Part shown: positions 11,901 through 23,900 of the stretch, piece by piece | How positions within the stretch are numbered: the stretch's first letter is position 1 | Layout: each line of letters starts with the position of its first letter | From: Antedon mediterranea | Lineage: Eukaryota; Echinodermata; Crinoidea; Comatulida; Antedonidae | Assembly: GCF_964355755.1 (NCBI RefSeq) | Contig: NC_092675.1 | Location: 7,040,312-7,104,311, forward strand | Direction: 5' to 3' | Length of the DNA: 64,000 nucleotides | The notes under the pieces: generated by a model | The model's database searches: none | Told to the model about the DNA's origin: nothing | What the model saw: only the letters and a program-made list of their open reading frames with translations | Translations under genes and position numbers: made by a program

Positions 11901-14900
11901 CAGAAGTATTTTTGGAGAGAAATAATATGTATTAATTTAAACCAAAAAAAGCATTTAAATTAGCTTTAGACTGTTTGTATTATTACAGTGTAATTTATCA
12001 ATGTTTCTGTAGTTTTAAAGAAGAACGAGAGTTTACAACCTTAAAAAACATTACTTTATAAAGTCTAGTATAAAAATACAAAATAATTTATTTCCATTTG
12101 ATAAAAATGCTTGATTGTATGTTTTATATAACTACTGTATGTGACATTATGTGATTTGCATTATAATTGATATAACAGATTATATATATAGTAATAATTT
12201 ATATTTTTATAATGTAACTGAAAATCTATTTGGATGCTATGTAAAGGCCAACTCAGACAGCATAGTACACCAAGGCCCGAAAAAATGTCTTGTCTCCTTG
12301 ATGCTGTTTGAGTTGAATCCTGGTGAGAAAAGTCGTCTTAAAAATAGCGCCGCGGGCGTAGTTTTAGGTCGTTTCGAGAACTTTAAACATGTTAACATTT
12401 TCAGTCTGAGTTGGCCTTTACAAAAACAATCTTTTGAATAACTACCTGTTGTCGGACATTCATGACATCAAGGTCTTGTGAGAGCGCCATCTTGTCTAGT
12501 TCATGTACAGCTAATATTTCAGCCGTCGTCCCAGAGTCGATGGCATTATTAATTTGTGTGATGCTGTTATTTAGTTTATTTTGACTTTCTTTTAATATAT
12601 TAATTTTTGTTTGGACCTACAAGAAAAAATAGTGTTTATTAATTACACATAAATTAAATAACATACATTAACAATTCCAATCAAATTGTTAACTACTACG
12701 CTAAGTAGCTGTACATATGGGAGCAAAGTAATTGGCTTGCCCTTCCCTGTCATAACTGTATGAATGCTAATAGTAGTACACAAACAGTGTATACGTCAGA
12801 GTAGGCCAAACCATCAGTAATAATTCTCAAACAAATTTAGAAAAGTATACTCTACATTTTTCAAAAACAGCTCATTTGTTGTGAGAATAAGTGTAACATG
12901 TATCCAGACAAAATTATAATAAAAATGTTTCATATTTATATTCAGAATCATATAGAATTGTCTTTTAAACTCTATGGAAAGAGACGAAGCAAAACATAAA
13001 ATACAAGTTATTTTAATTGTAATTATTTTATAGTTTAAAATATCCAACCTGTTGTATATCTTGATTGGTTGTTGTTAATGTCTTATTCAACATATCAACT
13101 TGACCTTTGCCCTGTTCAATTTGTTGTTCTAACTGATTTTCCTCTTGGCGTAAATTGTTTAATTCCACACGAGCACGATTAACCTCGTCTTCTTGGTTCT
13201 TTAAAGTAATACATTAAAATAAAATTCTTTAGTGTACAATATTTTCATTATAGAATTGGTTTGTTTAATGTTTATTTTTTTAGTTTAGCTACATTCAGTT
13301 CATCATGATCAACTTACTCATGATACTCAATTTGAACACATCATTGATGATGGTTTTGTATTAAGTATACTGTTTATGCCAAGTTAGCAAATGGTGAGTT
13401 AAGACGGGTATTAAACCTACATTTCTAGAAGATGCTTTATAATTTTTTTTTTATTGACACATAATTTTGTTACATCATTGATCATAGTTTTATTGAGTAT
13501 ATCATTTTATGCCACATTAGCTGTGGTGAGTCATTGTAGGCTTACATGTCTAGAAGATGTTTTATAATTTGTAAACTGGTTTTACACACATAATTTTGAG
13601 AAAAAAACACTGATGGAAGTTATACATATTGAATATGAATACTAGTACTAGTAATTCACTCATATTGAGTTGAACCATACAATTGTTATCGTTTCCTGTT
13701 TTTATGAATATAATATGTTTAATGAGGCAAACCCACAACCCAAAACAACCAAATAAGGAAAACAAAACAAATATACACTACACACCTTAACTGATTTTTC
13801 TTGATTTGATATTTCTAATTTCAATTCATCAAGATTTTTTTTGGCTTCTTCAAACTGTTGTTTAACTTCCTTTAATAATCCTTCTAATTTATCCTTCTGT
13901 TGGTCTAATTCATCTAGCTTCTTTTGTGCCTCTCCCTTTTGGTCCTCTAATTGTTTTACTTGTGTTGATGTTCTGTCAAGTTCCGATTGTAATGACTACA
14001 AATAAAGGTTTAACAACATGTGATAAGAAAAGTATGGAAGAGGAGAGCTTTGATAACAATGTAATACAGTAGGACCTCTCCTAATTGTTTTACTTGTGTT
14101 GATGTTCTGTCAAGTTCCGATTGTAATGACTACAAATAAAGGTTTAACAACATGTGATAAGAAAAGTATATGGAAGAGGAGAGCTTTGATAACAATGTAA
14201 TACAGTAGGACCTCTCCTAATTGTTTTACTTGTGTTGATGTTCTGTCAAGTTCCGATTGTAATGACTACAAATATTAAGGGTTTAACAACATGTGATAAG
14301 AAAAGTATATGGAAGAGGAGAGCTTTGATAACAATGTAATACAGTAGGACCTCTCCTAATTGTTTTACTTGTGTTGATGTTCTGTCAAGTTCCGATTGTA
14401 ATGACTACAAATAAAGGGTTTAACAACATGTGATAAGAAAAGTATATGGAAGAGGAGAGCTTTGATAACAATGTAATACAGTAGGACCTCTCCTAATTGT
14501 TTTACTTGTGTTGATGTTCTGTCAAGTTCCGATTGTAATGACTACAAATAAAGGGTTTAACAACATGTGATAAGAAAAGTATGGAAGAGGAGAGCTTTGA
14601 TAACAATGTAATAGAGTAGAAACTCTCCTTTGAAAGGGAAATTACACCTATAATGTTTGCATGGCGAAATCAAATGTTGATATAAAATGTTTGCGGTACA
14701 CCAGTCCAGGACTTTCTGCATTCTCACTCTTGAGGACGATCAAAGCATACTGATCAAAACGTCCAGTTCTTTTCAGAACTAATATACGTGGTGTATCGCA
14801 AACTTTATGTCAAGGGTAATAATGTTTTTAAAACTATGGCTTCTCTATGTAGGCGACACTTTGTTAGGTTCTGAAGGCATCCCTTTGATATATGGATACT

Positions 14901-17900
14901 ACTGTACAATTCTTATAAAAACAAAAGTGTAAATGAGTTGTATTATATTAATTTTGAAAACCATAATTTGTTATCTAGATTTAGTTTGGGAGTGCTGTAT
15001 GTTATATATACACAAAAATCTACAATAATAATATTATAGACCTAGTTAGTTATGTACTTCCAAAAAAAGTATCCGTAAGCTAACAGTATATACACATTTC
15101 ACTACAGTACCCCTAAGCTAACAGTATATACAACATTCACTAAAGTACCTGTATTTCAAGTGTTTTCATTTTAACATGCTCTTCCTGTTCTTTGATTTCT
15201 GCTTTTAAACTATTCTTTTCTTTATTATAATCATCTATTTCTTTTTGAAGATCATCTAATTCTTTGATGGCATTGAAGTCAACGCCAACTGCCCCAGCTA
15301 AACCAAGATCCTGTGGCGAGAGAGAAATGTTTGTTACTAATAGATACTGATGCGATTATAAGCCCACCTTGGGATATAAATCACCAAATAGTATTTATAA
15401 TTTTTTACAAGCATCCTGCTTATACTCCATTACACTTTATTTGTTAGTTCTAAAAGCTAAAGTATCTTTAAACTATAGAAAAAGAGGGTGGGGGAAGGGG
15501 ATTTTGTAAGTTTTTTTGCACTAGAACAAATTAATCAAGTAAACAGTAAATTAATTATTTAATAGCTTATTTTGTATGTGCTTAATGTTTTGCTTTACTG
15601 TATTCAGCCATTCAGTTCCGCTAAAGTTCTTTTTTTTTTCAGAAAACAAACCGAATTTCTAAATAATATTGATTTTTTAAATTATAAACCATTCAATTTA
15701 CTTACTGAAAGCATGGCTGATTCTGACCCTGGCTTAGGCCTTGATGACGGTGGGATCATTTCTGATGTAAGATGTTCTGGCGTCTGCTTACCCTGTTTTG
15801 CCTCTTGTACTAGATACATGGCCAATGCAAACTGTTCAGAGTTTAACTTCCCTATTTGCTTTATATCACAAAGATTCCTAAAAAAACATTCACAAATTAC
15901 CGTATAATGATAATGAGTCCTCTAATTTAGGCTAGATCTGATGATAAATCCAATGTTAATGTAATCAGGCCTTTTTTTGTGAAAATTATAGGGGTGCTTC
16001 AACTTGCACTCCTCAATACATTCAGGGATGCTGTAGGTGTGCTATTTGAATTTTGGTGTGTAGAAGTTTACCAACTGTAAATCGCACTCCTCATGGGCAT
16101 TTTAGGAGTGTGTTAGGTGAGTGATCGCACTCGTTCGCATAAAAGACAAGGCCTGTGTAATCCAAGTATAATCCCATGAGGCATTAGAGTGTTTGGATTT
16201 CATTATGCACATGTTCAATAGCAACTCTTCTACCTAGTATAAAGTACAAATTACATCAGAGTAGTGCAAAACATCTGACCAATTACTCAACACCAAGACG
16301 CAAAGCTACTCCACAGAAGTTACAAACAATTACAACTCTTTTACCATCATCAATGTACAGTAATATATATTTCTCAACATATGCAGTTTTTAGAACTGTA
16401 GCTATTCACCAGACCTTGAGACATCTGTAATTTATGATCACAAAAGGCAAGACACAAAAGTAGAATGCAAATATCAACAAGCTTAATCGTCAAAAATAAT
16501 AAAGGCATTTAACCTCCAGGTACAATAAAAGTAATTTTGTTATATTGCATTACAAAAAAGGAAAGAAATTTACCATATTTGGGCTAATATTGTCTGTGGT
16601 AGCCCTGATTGAATTAGAGTATCTCGAACCTCTTCTCCTGTGACGAAACCATCAACATCAGAATCGATTCTTTTAAATACAGCATCATAATTTGTTTTAT
16701 CTTGAGCAGTTACAACCCAGGAACTTGGTGTATGAGTAACTAAGGGCTAAAAAATAAACAATATAATATGTAATAATAATAAATATGTAATTATATTCAT
16801 TACACAGTTAAGCTCTGTCTACACTATCAAACTTTATTTACAAAAAATGATTGTTTATAAGTAGGATTGGGAAAATATTTTCACAAATTGAACAGATTAA
16901 ATTTTCTAGTTAATGTGGCAAAATGGCAAAAACTAGCAAATTAAAAGAGGTAACACTCTGATTTGACACGAAATTCTAATATTGAACTACGGTTTAATAA
17001 AACCATTGAATATAACTATCACCATTCAATAGATCTATTATTGTAAGGCATGTGATATAAAACTACCAATCAAATCACAAGGATACACATGCATGCTATA
17101 AAACACATTTTTTACTTTTACTTTGAAATGAAATATTTTCTACTGACCAATTTTTTCTATTACATTATCAAATCATTTACTGTAACTGTTAAGCTCTGTC
17201 TACATTATAAAATTTTATGTGACAAAAAAAGGTGATTTGCCCATATATGGACTTGATGATGTCACATCACTACCATATTTGGGCACATCACACTTTTTTG
17301 TCAAACTAGCTTAAGACCATTGCAATTTAAAACAAAGATTATTACTATTATTTCTCTATGGTAATACTTACATGGGTTTGTTTAGCTGGAATCAATGGTG
17401 AAGATGTAGGCGATATCTGGGGTGAAAAACTTGGTTTCTTAAGTGGTACACTAATTTGTCCTCCTGGAAGCACTGGAACCGCTCCTGCTAACATAGGCTT
17501 CTTTCGTCTTGATGGTGGTATCAAATTTGGTGTCAGAACAGCAGGGAGCGCCTCATTTTCCATAGCTCTTCTTACTAAATGCATTGCCTTTATGAAAAAA
17601 AAAACAGATAAAATATTATGTAAGTGGAGATGATGCATTCTGTATTATTTTGTCTGTGTTATTTGTTAATTTTAGCACCTTTAGCACTCCATCATACATT
17701 TCAACCCCTGGCAAAAAAGATAGGGAACTGTGGAGGTAACATATCATTGTGCAATTTTTCCTTTTTAATATTGTATTTTTGATAGTTTTAATAATTTTAT
17801 GATAACAGTTTTTAATCTGTATGTATTATATATAAACCTAGCTTTTAATGTATCTTTGTGTATTTTGTTGTAATCTTCTGAATTTGTATAGTATAAATGT

Positions 17901-20900
17901 AAATGTATTTCCATTTGATATTACTATGAACAATGCATTTCAGAAACATTATAATCAATCGTTTTCTTTATTATGTTTAAATACATATTTTTTAGAGTGG
18001 ATATGACTATTGTAAGATTTGTATTGTTAAGTGCTTTTCCTTTCTTTATTTATTTTTCCACCTTTAGCACCACTTCATAGTGTGAACATGCATTAATTTG
18101 TTACAAATATTATTCTTTATTTGTAAACAAAAGCGGATATTGGTTCTCTAAAAGGAAACCAACATGGAAATGTTTATGCTTAATTGTTTCATGAATTGTA
18201 TATTTTTTTTACCACAGCAAACTCTTCCTTGTCCAACAGACCGTCCTTATCAATATCACTTAAATCCCAGATCTAAATAAAAAAACAAAATAAATGAATG
18301 AAAACACAATTATCAACTGATTACAAAGGGTTAGTTAAGAAAAAATATCATTATTATATGAAGTCTGTTGTTGTTTTTGGAGTTCCTAATTTTTGAATAA
18401 TTATTTATATTTTATATTTTTATTTTCAGGAGCCTATTATTTAAGTTATTAGTAAAGTGAAATAAAATGAAATGTGAAGCACAATAAATGCTGTACATTA
18501 AAAATTAAAATAATTAAAATTGCTGACAGAATATATTCATAAATTAGTAAATTTTCTTCATTTTCTTTGTTGTTTTGTTCTTTAATATTTTATTCGGCCC
18601 CCCAAAAGGAAACTAATTCTTTTTTTAGGATTAATTGGCTTGTTCATCTTCATACATTTCTCCTTTGTTTTTTCCTGATGTTTTATTATTTTAATGTTAC
18701 TTTTACAAATATGTATGATGTAATAAAAACAAATATCTTGTAGGCCTGAAGCCAGAAAACATTTTTGGATTTTAAATGATATTATCATTATTACCATATT
18801 AGTCAAGTATAGCTTAGTACTGGTAGAAGTAGATACACCACTATACATTCATGCTTAATCTTTGTCAAGTTCTTAAGAGTGTAAGTGGTACCATAGATAT
18901 GTTAATTTTTCCTAAATGAATAGTTAAACATTTGATATTTTCAGTAAACCTTACCTTGCTAAGCTTTTCCAACGGCAGTTTTGAATTCATTAAAACTGGT
19001 TTCACCATATCCCCTGTTACCTTTCCATCTATTGGACCCAAACTTTGAAAAGTGAGGTCATAATTTACTTTTTCTTCAGGCTAAAATGACAATGTTAATG
19101 ATGACATATTTTAAGAGGATGCCAAATAGTATAATTAATTATTATCTCATACAGACATAACGATTTTGATAGATGGCCCTAGCTACCTAAAGGTATATGC
19201 TCTGTCTACACTATCAAAGTAGACAAAAAAGTATGATGTTCCCAAATATGGTAGTGATATGTCCAAATATGGTAGTGATATGCCCAAATATTGTAGTGAT
19301 ATGGCATCATCATGTCCATATATGGGTACATCATTAAAACAGCTTAATGCTCTGTCTACACTATCAAACTTTATGTGAAAAATAAATGTGATTTGCCCAT
19401 ATATGGACATGATATGTCATTCATATTACTACCATATTTGGACCACCATACTATTGTATATTTAAAAAAAATAACTGTTTACCTTGATTGGCCATGGTTC
19501 TGGTGAGCTTGATGCAGGTGGGGTAGTTTTTGGAGAATGCATTGGGTAGTTGGTCTAGTAATAACATATTGAAAAACTTTTGAGTAACTTTAAAAATACA
19601 ACTAAATTGTAATTATTTTGAATAGATGAAACTGAAGCCAATTACACATTAAATACTTTGTACACCATTAGGAAAACATTTCCTGGTCTGCTGAATGAAT
19701 GGTGGCCGCCATCGACCCATATAAAAATGATTTCTTCAGTTTTTAATACCATTAAATCAAACAGTTTTACATTCATAAAATATGAAAATTGAAAAACAGA
19801 TATATTAGTACATTCACATACCATAGATGGCAATGGTACAGGTGTATTGATATTGGCCATTGAAACGTCTTTTCCATTTTGAGCTAGAGCGATTAGTTTT
19901 AATGCCACGAATATTGCCTGAAAAATTAATTTCATTATAAAATTCATAAATCATGATTAAAATAAAAGGTTAGAGTTATTAGGGGATAAAATGAATGAAT
20001 TATTGAACAGATGGTGAATAAATGTAATGTTTTTTTATATTGACACTTTATAAATTTGATAATGCATTCCTAGTAAAAGGTGCTATGTTAAAAATGCCTA
20101 GTGAATTCAAATATTAGGCCTTATGCTCTAGAGGTGCTACCTTGACCCATGGTGGACTAAGTTCTGAACAATAATCTTCTGGAGGAGGGGACTGCTCTAG
20201 GAAGCTAATTCCACTTTGAGGATTTAAGAGCTATTCCTGGTGGTGTACCATACAATTGTTTTGTGTATTCTTCTTATCTGTGTGTTTGTTCTTCCTGTAT
20301 GATATCAGCACAGTTCAATACATTCAGGGGTGCTGTAGGTGCAGTGCTGTTTGTATTTTGGTGTGTAGTTTACCAAAGTTAAGCATGTTGTAAATCGCAC
20401 TCCTTAAGGGCCGTTTTTGGAGCGTGTTAGGCGAGTGATCGCACTCGCTCGTTTTAAAAGACAAGGCCTGAGTTCTCTATTTTTGTGTGTGTTCATGCTT
20501 TGTGTTTTTGGCTTAGGCCCACTGATAAAGTGTACAGTATGCAAATAAAAAGAATATTTAAACTTGCCTGTTTGTCTAGGTAGCCTCTGCCACCAGGGTC
20601 TGACAGTTCCCATATTTTGTGTAAAGTTGACTCTTTCAAACCAGATCGCTTCAGAAAAACAGCAGCATCAGTTGCTCCAATCCGACCAACACCAAATTTG
20701 TCAAACTACAAAAATAAATAAATAACTAGACATGTAACTCGTCACTTTGACGAGTTTGGTTATCCGCCGCGCAAGTGGTGCAACATTAACATTAAGGGGA
20801 TAGGTTGAGGACAAAAGGAAGTGTTCACGTTGGCATTATGACCTGAACTGAAGAATATGATATGTTGTTATTGCTGAATTTTATTATTTAAATTCATATA

Positions 20901-23900
20901 TAGTATACACAGTCTAATCTGTATCCATATCACATACAGTGTAGAATAGGTGAAATTACGGGACCCGCTATTTATTGCAATTTTTAACATGTTGACGGTT
21001 TTAAAATGAAACGCGAAGGTAGCAATTCTGAAAGTAAATTATCTCAGCAACAACGTATTAGCGTGTAGAAGAAATTTGAATACGTGAAATATTGATGCGC
21101 GCTCTTTTAAATGTAATGAATTATGACGCAAAAGATGAAAATACGACCTTTTTTATTTAACTGGCCATATGATGACGTCACAACATCCGATTGGCAACAT
21201 TTTAACATAATTTCGTATCTACAATCCAATAGCTTCCAGAAAAAGTTTTAATCGTGATTATCACATTTTATTCTTACGAGCTATAACAGATTAAAATTTA
21301 CTGTAAAGATGAAATTGATGCCACACGTGATTTCAATTTTTAGGCATGATGACGTCATAAAAATTAAAATATTTTTCACTCATGCGAAAGATAGTTGATT
21401 GACCTAGACAATATCAAAATCGGGGTGAAAATGGAAAACGCATAAGTGGAGATGCGCTCTATTCAATGTGATGAGCTATGACGAAAGATACAAAAATCCT
21501 AAATTTTATATTCGCGTGGCCATACGATGACGTCACAATGTCCGGTTAGCCATATTAATACCTGATCCGATATCTACAACTCATCTACTTCCAGAATATG
21601 CCATCCACAAAAAGTTGACCGTTTAGTTTAGAAATTACGACTGTTTAAAAAAAGGCATATTTTAAACGAATTTTTTAACCTTTTCATAAAAAACGCGCGC
21701 AAATTGTCCAATTCGACGTGCTCGTATGACGTATCTTTAAGTCGAAATTGTTAAAAATTTGGTAAAATTACATGAAAAGGCTGGAAAAACATAAATCACG
21801 CGAAAAAAATACGTTTTCAATGCTACGTGCGCACCGCACACGTAAAAATGTGCGCACGCGTGGGAATTTTTTACATGCTTAAAACGACATGAAACGCGTA
21901 GAAAGTTGATTATAAATTAGTTTCGCGCATTTTGAAATTTTAAATGCACGTGCGCGCGTAACTTTGTGTAAAACACGCAATTTTTTTTCAACAGAAAGTT
22001 AGCGCATGATATAAATTAAACTTTTGCAAAGTTTCAAGTTGAAATGTTATTTGGTTTTCGACATATGTTAAATACGAGAAAATCGTTAAATCGCGCGTAC
22101 GTCACGTTGCGCAATTGTAAACATCATGAAAAGCTTCGCTTGACGACGTTACATAAATGTCAAAATGTTAACATAGTTAACAAAATGTTATGTTTGCAAG
22201 TTTCAGAGAAAAGCGTTACACAAAAATCATACAGAAAGAAAGAAGAAGAATAAAAAGTTGATGATGATGATGATGATTTCGTACAATCACAAGAGGTTAT
22301 CCTGCAACTTCGTTGCGGATAACCAAAAAATAAAAATTATGTATAAACCGTGATTGTGAAAGTTTGATTTTGTTGTTGTTTGGTTTTGACAAAATTACAG
22401 TCCAATCTATGAAGCAAATTTAGGTTAACAAGTAGCACGAGAAGTATATTTGTTAAAATCCAATTAGGGTAGGTAAGAAAAATAACACTTTCAGGGACCT
22501 ATAGTTTTCTTGTAATGTGTTTAAATTACTGTAGGCTGGGTGAAAATCAAAGAAATCTACTAATAGTAATAACTATAAAGTATAGACTGGAAATGAAAAA
22601 GGGTACCTTGCTCACATCCACACAGTACAGTTACATCTTTGCATGACTATATATACAGTAGTATAATAAAATATGGAATTATGTTAAAATGTCATTGCAA
22701 ACATGATATTAATAGTGATGCAGAAAATTATAAATTGTCTAAAGCTCTGTCTTCACTATCAAACTATTTTGACCAAAAAAAGTGTGATGTACCCAAATAT
22801 GGTAGTGATATACCCAAATATGGAAGTGATATGACATCATCATGTCCATATATGGCCATACCACATAAAGTAATGTAGACAGAGCTTAAATGTACCAAGT
22901 TTCATTGAAAAATCTGGATTTGAGTATACTAAGTATTATCATTCTCCCTTTTCTTTGTTTGATTGATCTTACTATTTAAAGCTGTAACAGTTAATAACCA
23001 ATATACTATTGGTCAGCCGTGGTTTTAAGAGAGTTTCTGTATTATATGGAGTCCAGTTTCAGGATACGCGACATGTACCAATATTTACAAAGTGACACCT
23101 ACTAGCAGTCTTATAAAATTAGAACAATAGCTACATCCTTTATTAACTAGGCTTTCCTTAATAGCTAAAGATCATATGAGTGGGAGTATTTATGGCCCTG
23201 GATGAGCATTACTAACAATGGTACAGTTCACTCTTAATAACATTTCATAACATTCTTCTAATATGAATTTCAATATAGGCCTAAATGTTGTCATTTGTAA
23301 AACCTTTAACAATCCTACATTTTTCTAAGTAAAAAGGGATCTAATGTTTGTTTTGCGGAGTAATCCATTAATGTCTAACCATTTACAGTATATTATGCAC
23401 TTGTCAATTGTATGACCCACTATACGACCCCCGGGAGTGGTGCCTCATTTACAAATAATTACTGACGGGGCGAGTCAAAAAACCTAGATGGTACGTCAAA
23501 TCAATGACCAATGGTGTTTCAATGTCCGTCACTTTACCATACCACCCAAAATATCATAAAAAACATGGTCACAGTGCGTCAAAATGGGTGCGTCATGGTC
23601 ACCTAAAGGTAAGTCACATTATTGACGCATGGGTGCGTCATGGTATTCATAAGGTATGACGCACATCGGACAAATGACGCACCTCTCCCGGGGGTCGTAT
23701 AGTAGGTCATACAATTGTGCATTAGAATAAACTATGTCAATCTATTTCAAATGAACTACAGGTCGTCAACTGACCCTTTTGGGATATCCCTTTATATTTT
23801 TTAATTTTAGGTGCAAAACAGTGTGTTATTATTATTACATTACTGTAGTATGAATGTCCATTGATACTTAGAATTATCACCCATTTTTGCAATTAAAATG

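Noticed and set aside
15572..15907. Plus-strand protein of about 110 residues
   Set aside because: Most of it is antisense to the EPS15 exon at 15706-15877.
17358..17633. Plus-strand protein of about 90 residues
   Set aside because: It is the antisense of EPS15 exon 8 (17372-17587), whose minus-strand reading is clearly conserved.
20758..22324. Helitron
   Set aside because: The terminal hairpin is suggestive, but matching inverted GGTTATCC ends argue against it, and neither a TC...CTRR pattern nor a Rep/helicase frame is seen.
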